Under the pieces are notes generated by a model that saw nothing but the letters and a program-made list of their open reading frames with translations, did no database searches and was not told the DNA's origin. 64,000 nt of DNA from Seiridium cupressi. Taxonomy: Eukaryota > Ascomycota > Sordariomycetes > Amphisphaeriales > Sporocadaceae. The translations under genes and the position numbers were made by a program. Shown here piece after piece: positions 20,897-35,153 of this stretch. Numbering within the stretch: position 1 is the stretch's first letter; each line of letters begins with the position of its first letter. The stretch covers positions 868,001 through 932,000 of the forward strand of contig JARVKI010000003.1 in NCBI GenBank assembly GCA_036674765.1, written 5' to 3'.

Positions 20897-23753
20897 TTTG
20901 CTTTCGCCTTGAGTGATGGTCTTGATATGTGTGAGTGTCGTTTTGATTTTCTTTTCTGTTCAAGTGAGTGTGGTCGAAGAAAAGAAATGCGGATTAGCCG
21001 TGGTAATATTTCTGGCGTTTTATAGACCATCGGTGGATGTGATTCACTTAGTTTAGGGCACATTTTCCTTACACAGCTTGACTGAATCACTGTTATTGGC
21101 ACAATTGGCGTAGCTAAGGTCAAATCGGATTTCTAGGATGTGCAACATAGTGCAGAGGCGCGGTGTTCTGAATCACGGTTTCCTCTCAAACATCCTTTTC
21201 GTCTCCATGAGTTGTTTGGTAGTTTTCTTCCATTCTCGCGAAGTCTTATTACAACCTATGCTAACGGGCCCGGGGAAAACAATATCCTGAAAGGCGCTCA
21301 TCTCTTTTGGAGCCGAGCTGTGGCTCAGGATGGCCATCTTCAAGTAATCTGCAAAGTCTTCTCAAACGCTTGAGCGTGGTATTGTCTCTGTATTGATCCA
21401 CCTCCGGTATCTAATAGTCTCCTGTATGACTACATCACTCAGAATTAGCGGCTTTCTCTCTTATTTCGATATAATGATTTGGTGTTAACCATTAATTGCA
21501 GCTTGTGTGTTAGGTTTTACTGCGCCGGGAGAAGGATTCGCGCTCGCAATATGAGCTATCAAGGTAGGGAAAATACAGAAGTTTGCCTACTATAGACTAT
21601 CCATATGACCGAAGCGCCTAGAACAAAGAATGTGGCATATCATTGCCATTGACTGGCACAGATAACGCTTACGTCAATGGCTTTGATATTTGGTTGGGAC
21701 GCTGCCCCTGTCATGGTGCGAACGTGAGTAGCGAAGGGAGAGACGGACTTGATTGATGTTGGCTGAGCGAATGTGGAGTTTCTTTGTTGCGTCGCCGGGG
21801 CCCAAGAAGTTCTTGGTGGCTGTTCAATGCTGAGAAGTGATTTCACATAATTTTAGAAGCGCGGGTATCAGCAGCAGGGCTCGAGGTCGAAATATGGTGC
21901 GTCGTATACAATTGAGTTTGTCGATACCCTGGTTCCGGTGGTTTCTTAACCACTCGCAAGGTGAGCAAGTTAACCAACAGAAGAAGAAAAAAATCGACAG
22001 CAGTAGTAAAAGTCAAGACCTATCTCTTCACAATACTAATCAGCTATGGTGCATTTTCATGTTTAAGATTGTCATTATTAGCGACGTGGACTTGTAAAGC
22101 TACCCGTGCGCTCTCCATACTATTGAAAATTCCCAAGCGATCCTCAGTCCTACCCAATATTCCAGTACCCTTTAACCATTATCATGTCCATATTCCCCCA
22201 CTCACTCTAAATGCATTGGTACCGTAGTGGTATAATTTTTTTCTAATAGGGTAAAAGCAGTAATAAAGGGTATAATGCTAGTTGTCCGACCAATATGCTC
22301 CCAAGGCTCGAGCTGTTCGCTTGCCAGTGTGTACCCTATCAAGCCTAACCTGTACCAGAACGAGCCAGGTTAGCCTGCTCCAAGTCCGTTCTACACCATT
22401 CGCCGCCAAACGGGATCTAGCCCTACAAATGCACCCTCCAAATGACTGAACTCCAGCAGGAAATGAAAACAATTGACTAGAAAGAAACGGGGAAAACATT
22501 GAAGGGCCAAGAATTATGCAGCCTGAGGTACATGCCGGCATCGATTTTGGATGCATACGAGGCCGATCTCTTCGGCTTTCGTTGTGGAGCCATGGCAGTG
22601 TCATATGATCGGAAAGTGTATGACCAAGGTGGTGGCTCGTGGAGAAGCTGGAGAGATCATGGTGCCATGACGCCACATGCCATAAGTAGAGAGCGGGCAC
22701 CCTGGAGAAAACGTGTCGCAGCGCGATATCCGATGATTCTCATCATGGTGGATGGGCCTTCTCGTCGTTGAGAGAGAAGCGCGGTATGATAGACGTCGTG
22801 ATACATAGCCCAGGACACGGTCTCACTCACAAGAGGGCAGGATCTGCCATGATGGAGCGGCCAAGAAGACCACATGAAGGCGCAGGGCACCCGCCTGCCC
22901 GCCTGAAGGGTCTGTGTCGCAACAAGTGACGGCAAACGATGTCGCTGGCTATCAATTCCGGGAACAGAGCGATATCAGGCGCAACCGTCGTACATGCATA
23001 GCCGCATGCATCCAGTCCTGCCATGCAGAGCCAGGGATGCTGGAGACTTCAGCTAGGCAGATGGAGACTGACAAGCCCTTATGTGGTAAATGATATGATG
23101 TATGGGTAGAGTCGTCCTAGATCAGTAATCCGGAAGGTCCAACGCCCATGCGCTGATCACTTGCGTAGTCTGCGCCGGGCGGCTACCGGTATCCTGCCGG
23201 GCTGTGAGAGAAATGGTGCAAGATAAAAGAAAGTATCGACATATGGATAGATCCGTCCCTAACAAGGTCGCTAGCACCCAACAGGTGCTAGTGTGTGCTG
23301 AGAGCAGCGGAAAAAGACGGCTGGTGGAATGGCTGAGGGTGAGGTGCGGTGTGGATTGGATGGGATGGTCGTGCAAGAGAAATAGGAGTAGATGGAGTGG
23401 TGCTGGGAGTTCTGATTGGTGTGCGCCACCGACGCCACAACACCTGATGCCACCATATACCCCACAGTCAAACAACCAGCCACCATCACGACACCCTCAT
23501 GTCAGAGGTTTATCGAACTGACGGCGTCACGGCCACTCCATTCTAGCCCAAGCTCTGGAGGCCAATATGAGCGCGAGGGATCCCCCATACCACCACAGCC
23601 CGGGAGGAGTCGTTAACGTTGCGTGATCGCAAACTGCCCCTGTCTCGACGCGCTGTTGCATGGGATCCACACTAATCGATCACCCGCGACATTGACTCAC
23701 ACCCTGAATAGAGTCCTGGGTCTGGTCTCCGCGCTCGTGTCCGCCGCGAGCCG
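20897..23753. other. 2.9-kb gene-poor stretch, upstream of the small frame and 3' of medusa
   Basis: No convincing coding region on either strand. Frames of up to 140 codons near 22278-22700 lack recognisable features. Confidence 0.5.
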
Positions 23754-26121
23754 TCATGCTCGCTGGCCACCATCTCCATATCCAGCGGTACTGTACACAT
23801 GACTCTGGTGGTGGCTCGTATATGCCGGAATGCCGCTTGCGTCGATGTAGCCGTTTGTACTTGTTGTGTCCCAACGCGTCTGGGGTTGCGAGGCGATTCC
23901 GTAACCCGAAGACGTGCTGTGTCTGCCATCGCTTGTGCCATACGAAGACAAGCTTGGGATGCGGATCCCACCCGTTGTCGGAGAGTGTGACTTCAAGCTC
24001 GGGGACAGGGGCCGTGTCGAGTATGTATGCCAACTGGAAGGGCCGCCAGACAAGGACCGTGGTGAAGTCATGTTATGGTGGTCGTGGTGGCCATATGAGC
24101 TTTCGCTGGGAGTCGGAGGATGGTGCGAGTGTTGATAAAGCCCCGGGCTCGGGTTGCTCACAGGTGTAAGGAGCATCTGACCAGTACTTGGTCCCACTTG
24201 GGAGGACGGCGAGGCAGACTTCAGTCATGTTAGCTTCGTCTGCGAAATGGGTTCTCTCGAGGTCTAGACCTCCAGGGGAGTAGAGAACGACAGAAAACGG
24301 GGCCCTGGACTTACGTATTTTGAAATGATCTTCTTGAGAGCCTGAGACAGGATCTTCCAAGGGAAGACTTTGACGTCCTTCTCGATGTTACGCGGCTTGG
24401 GGTTCGGAAAGGCCATAATGATCTTGAAGAACTCTTCACTGTCTGCCTTGGCTTTGCTCACTGTCAGGGGACGGAAACCCTCCAGGTTACGGCGAATCCG
24501 GTTCTTTTCTTCCACGGTGAACCTTGATGGTGCTGCTACAAGCTGCTCAAGCAGGTGGATTGTATCGACACTAGTGACGAAACATTCCCCCTTTTCTTGC
24601 CAGTATATGCAGCTGATGCAGATGCTGTTGGGTGGCCTCTCGTTGACACTGACAGGCTTGAAGCTGGCTGTTAGAATGGCGCCTTGTTGGTGTTTTCTGA
24701 AGAGAACAATACGCCTGCGGTTGTCGCATTCTTCCGTGGTCCAGCCTGCAGCCATGGATTCGAGATCGCCAGCGATATTCAGCTTCGCCTTGGCCTGTTG
24801 AAACATTGTATACGGGTTAAATGAAGCGCTGGGAGAGCCGGATGTCTGCAGTGTGCTAGTGCGCACAAGTTGCGGATTGGCAGATGCCGGCGCTGGGAGC
24901 GAAGCAATGCTAGGTCGAGTGATGGTAGTGTGATTTGTATGGCCCATGGCCGGACTTCGCATCGACGTCAGAGAAGGCCCATAACTACCCCAGAGAGAAG
25001 TTGTCTTGATAGGTGGTGGTATGTGTCGCGAGTAGTCGTCAGCGTACGTGGAGCGGTGATATGCCGCCATCATGTTGCCGTTGCTGCCTGTGCTTGCATA
25101 GTTGGGATCGTAGTGGGTTTCTGCTGCTTGTTGTGCTTCAGGCGGATAGCCATATGTATTTGTGGGAGGTTCATGGAGTCGATGGTGCTCCTGCTTCGGT
25201 GTGTCCTCCCTATGTTCAGGTGACGGGGGTACTTTGGCCCGCGTGATATCCTCAGGTGCTGGATCAGCTGGTCCGACTTGGCCGTCGTGATAAGTAAACG
25301 TGCCAACCTCGAGAGTCGTTGGGCCTTGCGCATCGGGCATTTCAATCAACAATGATAAAGGCACGCTGATGCTCGCACTCCTCGTGTCGTTGAAATGTGG
25401 TGCATCCCCACTGATTACATATCCATATCCGCTGTTGTCCTGGTGGCCCCTCACCGCGTGTGCAGCGCATCTCTGTTGTCCAAAGACGAGGTAGAAATGG
25501 TTGGTCACCGCGAGCAAGTCATAGGGAGCCGTTATCTTGATCATTACCTTAGTCCCGGTGATCCCAACGCTTGGATCGCAAGGAGAGATCAATGTCGGCA
25601 AGACTGGGGTCACATATGGAGCTGCCGAACTGTTGGCAGCGAAGGCCATCTGGTTGAGGTGAGCCGCGACATTTTCGGCCTGGTGAGTTGGGAAAGACTG
25701 CGCAGGGTACTGGTACTGGGAGTCCTGATATGCTCTTGAAGATTCAAAACCTACAGCACCGCACTTGATTAATACAGAGTTTGCTGGGATTCCAATACTC
25801 GGGAGAGTGTACGAACTGTGCATTTGGGGTGGCTGCGATTTTGAATACGCAGACGCTGTGAGGAGACCAGGGGAGTCCCCACGCTGGCCTCCGCCGCTGG
25901 CTCGCGCCGCTTCCTCCTCGTACCTCAAGGCCACTGTCTCTGGAGACTCGACGTCCGGGTCGATTATTATGGGCCTATCGGGATGGAAGTGAGGCTATGA
26001 AAGCTGTCAGGGCTGCTGTCACTCCCGAAACCTGCCTCGGCATGGACAAGTCGCGCTACAGTTGTATGGAATTTCGAAGACTTACCTCGAAAGGATATCC
26101 TCCGAACTTGGAAGTAGACAT
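23754..26121 (-). CDS. medA: Medusa-type developmental regulator
   Basis: Nuclear regulator needed for normal conidiophore development, adhesion and virulence in several filamentous fungi (medA, REN1, ACR1 family). Exons 26121-26086 (12 codons), 25994-24315 and 24218-23754; introns of 91 and 96 bp; 726 residues. The conserved core lies near residues 420-570, including WTTEECDNRRRIVLFRK, RPPNSICISCIYW, SVDTIHLLEQLV and the NRIRRNLEGFRPLTVSKAK block ending KKIISKY at the second splice junction. A smaller conserved block near residues 130-230 resembles an immunoglobulin-like fold. The rest is low-complexity Ser/Pro/Tyr/His. Exon 1 is placed because its GAG|GTAAGT donor joins in phase to a TAG acceptor and restores a Medusa-like acidic N-terminus. 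Confidence 0.9.
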
Positions 26122-28183
26122 TCAGACTGTCGTCTTTTGTGAGGTTCCAATGTGATGGTGCTTGATCCGAGGTGACTCCGATGCAACACCTGTTTCGGGA
26201 ACGATGTTGCAGAAATGGATAGGATATCACAGATGGAAGTGAGCGTGGCCTCCAGTGCGATTGATCAAGTCGTCTGGAAGGGTTCAGTCCGTTTAGTGTG
26301 GATTTTTTTTTTTTCGAAGGTATGATATGGAGTTGCTTCTCTTGGCTGGAAAGAGGTGAAACAATCCGACTCAATCGCCCGGCAACGTTCTCAAGCTTGC
26401 TGGGAGATGATCAACATTGAGTTCCAATCGAAAGTCGGAAGGGCTGCACACCTTTTCTGACTTCCCGTAGAAGATTAATAGTGTGAAATCCCTTTCTACA
26501 CCCAGGTTTTGGGTCTTTGACGACAGAGCTGGGAGAGGAAATTTCATGCCGCGACGTCGCCTATTGGTCCAGATGGCTCGTTGACAAACTGAGTGAGTCG
26601 AGTCTCGGAAGATGGAAGTATTAAAAACTGCCTTTCCCCACTCATGAGAAGAGCGCTTGAAACAACTATACAATGATGTGTCAGTCTGCGATGCGTTTTC
26701 CTTTCTGCAGTTTGTATCAAGATCTGCCCGACGCTTGACACCGCCGCCATAGCCATGCGATCCAACTCTTGCGGTGCAGGATTTGGATTCTTACTTGATA
26801 CGTCCAAGAACAAAGGGTACCGTGGATGATACTTGTGGTTTGACCTTTTTGAGGCCAATTGTGTTGATAGGTAGTGGAGACCCGGTTCGTTGGCGAATGC
26901 AAGAAGCCCGAACCTGTTCGCATGAACGTGTGTCAGTGAGGGCTGCAATCGGAATCGGCAGGTTCCCGAATGGTTCGCGCGTCCCGCGTGGTTCGTGTCG
27001 TAAATGACTGAACCAGAAACACCAGGAGGGGGGAAAAGCGAACTAACAAGCCGGAAGGAGAGGGAACGAACCACAGGACGGCAGCAATTCTCTGGAGCAA
27101 AAGACCTTGAGCAAACGGAGAAGGCAGAAGGAAGAAGGGTGTGTGAGACGTTGTTTTTCAACCTGGGACACTGGGGACGGGGGGAGTTAAAATGTGGAAG
27201 TGAAGAATGAAGATGCAGAGGAACGAGAAGCGTCACTCGGAATGATGGCGTCAAGCAGAGTGAAGTAATGGGGCTTGTCATCAAGAATCCTGTGATGGGT
27301 CGAGACCATGCACTACCATGGAGGTACCTGGTCCCTAGTAGTTCATGTTAGGAGGTTCACGGCGTTGCTTTTCAATGTCGCCTAGTGTTTCCACCCTGTC
27401 ATTGGTCCGACGGTGGGCAGAAATGCAAAATTGTCCGGAGCCTCCTGCATGTATCTGGCTTTTGCTTGATGAGGACTGCTTTTGTTTTCCGCGGCTCCCC
27501 AGGAATCTGTGCGCACGTGCAAGGGTGAGACTCGGGATGGTGCCTTTCAATGTCGCGGTGGTGATGTCGGCGCCGATGGTTCAGAGAAGGAGAGCGTCCT
27601 GGCAGGGATGAGCTATGAGCCGGCCGTTGAGATTTAATCATGTCTCAGAGCTGCAAATCAATGCAAGGGTCATGGTTTGGACGGAGGGAATAGAGGGAAA
27701 TATTAGAGCCATAGTCTCTGGGTAGGGTAGGCGCGAGTGAGGTACAGTACCTGGGCTTGGATAGGGTAGTCTCCACAATTGACGGACGGGATGTAGTGGG
27801 TCGACTAGACCTGATGGGAGCCGGCAAAGGAGAGGTTCCCTGGGTCGATCGGCGGATGATGGATGTACATGGATGTATGTGCATGCAGGAAAAAGCACGT
27901 AGATACGGCCTCGATGGGCCAGAGGGAGGATGACAGACAGGGATGCTTCGACTTACTGGCTGAGCGTTCTCTCCTTGTGCCAAGAAGCTGTGTATAAGAG
28001 GTCCTGTATGACTAGAGAATGCTGTACGAGCACCCGGCGACGTCGCGCAGGGGAGGGAGCCCGACGGTCTGAGGGCGCCGGGAGGAGCGCGGAGAGTGGT
28101 TCTCGGCCCAGGGTTTCCTATAGACGCAGCGTTGGCAAGTCAGCATGGTCGCCCGATCGTTCTCCTCTCTGTCTCTGTGTGTG
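26122..28183 (-). promoter_or_regulatory. upstream region and probable long leader of medusa
   Basis: Pyrimidine-rich on the medusa strand, with several ATG-started short frames on the same strand and one long one (ATG 27281 to 26544, about 245 codons, Ser/Pro/Leu-rich, no recognised domain). Twelve T on the + strand at 26303-26314. The pattern fits a long uORF-bearing leader, as is usual for fungal developmental regulators; the transcript start is unknown. Confidence 0.4.
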
Positions 28184-28201
28184 TCTCTCTCTCTCTCTCT
28201 C
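28184..28201. repeat. (TC)9 microsatellite
   Basis: Nine TC units on the + strand about 2 kb upstream of medusa, preceded by a short GT run. Confidence 0.9.
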
Positions 28202-31200
28202 ACATCCACACAGCATGGCCACTACAAGCCAGCCACAGCACGAAGGGGACGAGCGTCCGGATCGCGCGCCAATGACAGGGCCGGCCATGAGCGGAAATCA
28301 GCCGGCAGCCCAGAAAGTGTAAATGCCCATGTACTTTGAATGACACCTCTATCAAAATTGGAGGGCGTTTCCTGAGGGATGTGCACTTGCACGAACAAGT
28401 GATGGCCGGGCCATGTCATTGGCCAGGGCGCCAGCTAGCTTGAGTAGCTATTGGATGATCTGCGATCCGCGTGGATCCCAGGCTCGAGCAGGTTGCAGCG
28501 GGTTGCAAGCCCCATCTGATCTTGGATCAGGGACCCCTGGCCACGGCGAGGCAGGCCGAGCTTGGCAATGGTAGGACGACCCAGGTTACTTCGCCAATCT
28601 CTGCTGCTGCAGACGTACCCCCTCTGTACTGGCCGTGACCCCGATTACGTCCGAACCCATGGCGCGAGTGTGCAGTCGTTTCCAAGGTGTGACCGGCTCG
28701 TAACCTCATCGCGAGCGCACGACAGCTTGGCCGAGCAGACATCAGCCGCCAGGTGTGCGACCCCATGCTGGGGAAGAATGGCAGCTGAGCTTGGCCACCT
28801 TTTTCGCTCCGGCTTTTGAACGGGCTATGCGCACTTGCATGGCACTATCAACTGGTTGCCGTTGGAAAGCCTCTGGCATTAAGTTGCCTCCGCCAACTGA
28901 GGAAGCTAAGAGATCAAGCCAGCGACAGGCGCCTACTTTGACGCCTCGAGCTACGATGCTCGGCTATCTCCTACTCAGGAATGGGCATGATGGTGATGCG
29001 GAGCGAAAAGGAAAGCATGACGGTTCATCAGAAGGAGCTAGCGACTCAAGGGAGAGGGCAACCGAATGGGCAACACGGAATCGCAACTCACCTCTTTTTA
29101 CTTGTGGATGCAAGGGCGGCCCGTGGAATGATCAGCGTGGTAGTGATGCTTTTTTTCTTCCTCTTCTTTCTTTCTCTCACTCCTTTCTCCTCTGTGCCTG
29201 CAGGCCAAATGCGAGAGAGGCCTTAGTCGTATGCAGTATGCACTGTAAGAGCTTGTTACTAGAGTGACTGCCGTGTCGAGATGTGTTCGAGTAGCTTTGC
29301 TGGTTTGCGACAAATTAACAATTGCCCGGAAATGGAGGACCTGATACGTGTGGTTGTGGAGCTCGGCGGAGAGCGTGGCGCAATCTACTGACGTTAAATG
29401 AAGAGAAGGCGCTGGCATGAAGACGAGAGCGGCACAATGGGCCCTCGGGAAGGCAGAGGGGACTGCTACTTAAGCACAGGTGGTCAACATGGAATCAAGA
29501 AATACATAATAATCTCGCAGCATCAATATAGCAATCGTCCAGGCGAATGGCCTGTCTCCAGCAGTCTCTACTAATAGGCAGCAGCCCGGAACAGCATATG
29601 CGAGGAACGGTTAAAGACCCAGGTACCTGGCGCTGACGCAGTATACGATAGCCCATATTAGAAGCTGGGGTGACACAGGGGGGGGTATAGCACCAGTGGG
29701 CTATGAGCGTGAGATCCTGTCGCGCTTCTCTGCCTCTGGGTCGAGGTGATGCAAGCACATGATGATGCACCCACTGGGTATTCCGCACTCGTATGGGCGG
29801 TGACGGGCCATATGTGCATGATATGCATGAGAACCAATGCGGGCAGCCGTGGTCAGAAGCAGACCGTTCTGGTCGTTGCGGCTCAATATAGAAACGCTTT
29901 CTGGGTATAGCGCTCAGCTGTCGGTGGTGCGTCCTGTCGGACGGTTCGTGCCCGACAGACGAGCGGGGAAACAGATGGCTCAGAGAGACCAGAGGCAATG
30001 CTGCGAAGTTGCTGGGATGGGAACTTTGAGTCGGCAGCCCCATGCCTGAGGCAAAGGTAATGTAGCTTTGCTGCCAGGGCCCCCAAGGCCAGCAGGGGCT
30101 GCCATGCGAGATCCCGCTACCAAGTAAACCTTGCCCAGTGGACTCGGCAATCTAGTGGGCGATCACCCGTCAACAGCGCCTGACCCCACCATACTACCCT
30201 GAGAACAGCCTAGGACAGAGCTTCTCAAGGTTCAATCTTTTCCGACTGGCTCGACTGCACTTGTTAGCGGGAGCCACTTTGAACCCTTTTCTCATCGCCC
30301 TTCTCTGCTCAACGACTCTGATGACAGAGGGCCCGTCAGATGGCTCCAGCCTGGCCATCTCGTCACTTCACGGGCCTTCCCACCCTACGTAGCCTACCAA
30401 ACTAGAAGCGCGCTACAAGGCCGCAGTTGTAGCCCTCCCTTTCCCAAGGTGGTCTCAAAGGGTCGATACTTCATCACTCACGACCAGAGATGCTGCTTAC
30501 CTTTCTTCGACATGTTGTCTGGGTGCGCGGTCGGACGTTGTTGATTACGGCCGTATCAAGCAGTTGGAAGAATGGACCCGAGTATTGAAGTCATAGCTCC
30601 TGAGTGGACATGACTTTCAGCAAGAGTGCAAGCTATCCGTCAACATCCTAAAAAGGACCACTATTATCTGGAGTCGACTAGTTTTTCGTGAGCCGTCTGA
30701 TGCAAAAACCTGGCCTGGGCTGGGTGTGCTTTAGCACGGCAACCATCCTCCATGTTTTCACCGGTCCCCGAGAGTCCAGCCGGGCTTGAATTTCTGGTAT
30801 ATGGGCTCTCTTGTCCGACTCCGTGTTTGGGGTTGAACATCCGGATCTATTGGGTTCCTGAATGTCGTACACGATGGTGCAGTAAAGGCACTCGGGACGG
30901 CCCTCAATCAAAGTTAAAGGCGCCAAGGAAATCTTATGCCTCGGTGCAAGTCTAGGAGAGTGCATCTATCCGCTCTTCGGCCATAGATACCCTAAACATT
31001 GCTGTATACTTTGAGCGTTTTCGAGGCCCCTGGTAGGAACGGGATTATGCAGCACAGACTCTGGAGAATCCCCTGCTCCGAGCGCCTGGTAACGAGGTCT
31101 GTTCTCGCAACTGTACCTACTTACTCTTCGAATTACGAGACATGCTGAGCCCCTGCTTCCTGATACATCAGACCCGTTTTGTCCGTCTATGAGTGTTTCT

Positions 31201-34200
31201 AGAATGATTGCGCTCTCCCCCTTGACGAGGTGTCCAACCTAGTAAAGTCTGAGAACAATCCGCCAGACAAGTTGCGGCACGTGTATGCGGCCCATTGGGG
31301 AACGCCAGCCTAAAAGCACATCCGTTATGACATGGAGGTTTTTGTTTTTATTTATTTTTATTCTTACCGACATAGAAACGTATATGGATGGATAACAAGG
31401 TGATGAGGCAGGAGCTCAAAATTCAGATTGTCATATATCTACCATTTCGAAAGAATAGTCACCAATAACGTTTATTAGTTTGGCATACATTCGTCTAGCG
31501 TCTGTTCTTTTGCGAATATTAATCAAAAGTTGTACCATACTAGACCAAATTCAAGACGGTATTCTTAATCTTTCGCTCCCTGAGTCAGGGTCAGGCACCG
31601 CTGGCCCATGGGAATGGTGCTACTCTATAACCACGATTCGGACGCGAGATGATCTCCAAACCACGAAGAATCCTGAGGTCAAGAAGAGCGACCATGTTCT
31701 GGCTCTGATAGATTCATCTTGGCCTGTGTGCGTTTCCAATCAATTTTCGTGACACCGAATTTGCGTGTCTGAGGCAACCACCCGCTGATTGTACCTCATC
31801 TTGGTCTTGTTCCTCGATCCTGCAGCAACGCGCGTGTCACTATTCCCAACTTTTGTCTCTTACGCCCGTAAGAGACATCATGTGCTGCAGTGTAACGCAT
31901 AAACAAGCTTACGGGTCGTCTTCTCGATTGCTGCGCTTGGGAAACTCCGTGGTGGCGTCTCCCTCCTGTCTGTTTGACCTTTTGATGTGCCACGATGTGG
32001 AACTCATATCCAATGCTGACTTGTTTCAAGAAATTGCGCATGTAGTGTTTAACATTAAGTTGCGAAGATAGTTTGAAGTATTCTAGAATATTATTGAAAC
32101 AAGACAACGCGGTGGAGGTAAAGCGCCTGGTGGTGATGATCATACAAAAGATTGTGAGCGTGGAGATTGATACCCATTGCGCGAATTACGCATGAAACGG
32201 TATCATGTCACGCATCAGCTTGATGCTTAAGATTTGACGTCTTCTTGAGGCCATGGTAGACGGTCCGACACATTACTCAATGCATTATGATCGGGTGGGT
32301 ATGCCCGTGGCGGACCTGGCTCCCAGCGGTGTTGATGTTGCACCCCACAGCAAAATCATGTATTTCGCCGATACGGTGCATCAAATTCTGTCAGTCAACC
32401 TAGCCATATGCTGCGCGGTATCTCAGGACAAATCACTGTTCACGGCATGGGGACATGGTTCTCCGCCACATGCTGCTGTGACGTGTTGCCTCTCGGCGAG
32501 GGTATTCCAGCATGGCGGATGCCGGCTCCAGGTTTCCGCCGCAGGCAATGAGACAGGGACACCAAGATCAATGCTCGAGGGAATGTGACCAGATCGATTG
32601 GTTCTCGAGTCGTTACCGATGGTGCGGGACTTACAGAGACAACGGCCAACTACCATCCAACAATCTGCAGCGTCCCGTCAGGCCAGAGAAGGCGTGCCCG
32701 GGCAAACTTGGTCCCGCAGAGCGACAAACGGACTCACCTCCGCTAAGGAATAAGTTTGAACTCTGGGAGAAAGACTGAGACCTTGACTACTGGACTTGCC
32801 ATATCCGGGCTTGTCAAGAAACGGATCGAGTGAGAGTCAAGACACCACGCTGGTCTTCGCCTTGTCAGACAGTGATCGGAATCCCGCTGCCAAACGACCG
32901 TCCAAGGCTCCGCGATCGACCGCGTGGGTTTGTGCTCACCAGCTTGGCCACATCAGCGTGAACTTGATGTGCGGGCAAGCCTGATTTCGTGTCCATATAG
33001 ACGCTCTCATTCTTATTATAGCTTAAAGCCGGCTTACTATAGTACATGGTCCAATGACGAGGGTCCGCGAATCCGAGAAAACGTTCGACCGCTCTTCCTT
33101 AGCTGCCGGTCGATTGGGTGGTTTACTGACAGGCTCGGTTCTGGACGCATGCAGGCAGCCGCAGCTCTTTGCGGTGCTTGAAAGGGCTGTCAGGGATCGC
33201 TGGATCTGGATCAAGCCATGCTTGATCTTACGGAGACTCGTCCGAACCCCTGCGTCTCAGTGCCGCCGCTAGAAACGTAAAGCTATTCACAACTCACCTC
33301 AAACCGCCACGGGCTTGGCCACAAAAGTGGTAACAAATGGAGCAGCCAGATAAGTCTATCGAGGAGCAAGCAAACTTACGGCCCCATGAGAAGAGGACTG
33401 AAACTCCAGGCCCGGATTTCGCAAAGCTCCGCGAGGTGGTCGAGGCTTGCACCCCATGGCGCTCAATGGCCCCAGAGTCGCGGGTGCGCGCAGGACATCT
33501 CAGACAAAACTCGCTGTCGGCGTGTCCCTATTGGGCGGGCTAAGTCAGGGGTGGCCATGTTCGTTTGTGATCTGGGGGAGAGGGCGCCTGCGAAGGTGAT
33601 CTTGCTTGGGGGCCGTCCCGTTGCTTTTTCCTGAAAAGCCCCGAGGACGGCGTCAACTCACGCGCCCGAGGCTCCATGTCAAAGGCCAGCTTGCCCTCCA
33701 TGTACTGTACTGCTGTCCAGAGAGCCAACTATCAGCCACTAGCCGTTCCTATTAAGATTTCTGGCTTTCAGCTAAGATCCATGATGCCTAAATGGGTCGT
33801 TGCATATCGGGACTGGCAACTCTCCGCGCGTCCTGCTAGTCTCATTTGGACGCATCCCCGGTGAAGAAAACGCTTGCATGGTGCCAAAAGCGTTCATGTC
33901 GAGCCCATCTAGGTTCGGTCATGACGAACCTTAACTTGTCCATTGTCAGGAACACAAACTACTTTCTACGCAGGGGCGCCAGGCGGGCCGTAATGCGCAC
34001 CAAAAGAGCAGAACTCGTGCGCATCGTGTCGTGGCCAAAGAGTGTTTCCACCTCACTACGGCAAGGTACCCGCGAGTTACTCCAAGTGACATGTAAGGGA
34101 CAAGGCAGTCTTAAGGGAGACAAGCTTGGAAAGCTTATGGCCGTTCACCAGAACTTAATCCGCTCCTGGAGGCAAGGAGAACAACGTCATGTGCGCATGA

Positions 34201-35153
34201 AGTCGTTGTAGCCTCCGCTGAAGCCGCTCTATATCTCGGTCCCGGACTGGTTGAGCAGACTAGTTTGCCATCGCAATGAATATCAAGGTGTTCAGGCAAG
34301 ACTTCGGCGTAGGTGATGGGTTGTGGGACGGGCCAGGAAGGAGCCGCCAGATGTGAGGCTCGTGTGTAAGAGAGACCTGACAACACGGCTCGCGGACACT
34401 AGCCCGCTCATTGGGGATAGAAAAGTAATGGATTTGAATTCTTCTACCCATCTGAAACACCTTTGCGAACCATACAGCCGACGAGCTTCGAGTCAATGGC
34501 GTCGATCATGATGTGTCAGTTCAGTCAACTCTCGTCGGAAGCATCCGCTTGAATTGCCCAGACTCATCTATGGCTGGGGAGTTTCGGTGGATTTCGTAGG
34601 GCCTCTTTGGATCTTCTAAGCTGCCTGAAATCTATACCTCTCTCTGTAATATCATATTATCTGATAAATCTAGGACGTCGGATGCGTTCATCTTGATGTC
34701 AATAATGAGAATTTGCCTGCCGGTGTGGACGGGTGAGGATCGATTTGGGGTTGGGCGGCTAAGCACAACAAAGTAGTCATTTTCTCTTAAAAAATTCCCA
34801 GTACTCCAAAACAGCACTCATATGATTTTTCCTAAGATCAGCGCAACTCGGTAGGCCAGTGTAAATTGATCTACCACTTCAATGACAGTTTAATTACCCG
34901 TTGTTATTTGCTATAAATTCCGAATTGGCACATATTATACGTCAAGGTAGTGCCGGAGAGTACTCAAAGTACATTGGATCGGTCTCTCAATCTCGGTCTC
35001 GATGGTGTGCAGGCGGATCACTGGTGCTGCCCATGAATCTCTATAGTAGCAAAGAAAAGCACTTGAGCCCCATCCTCTGATTTCTGTCACCTCTATCACC
35101 GTCCCGAATTCATATAATTGTGTTATTTCATTTACAGTATGTCCATTTTCTCT
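28202..35153. other. about 7 kb without a recognisable gene
   Basis: Read on both strands. Frames of 60-182 codons occur (for example 29495-30043 -, 28755-29267 +, 33846-34211 +) but none has a motif, coherent splicing or protein-like composition. GC is ordinary up to about 34.6 kb, then falls. No tRNA, rRNA or intact transposon seen. Confidence 0.5.
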
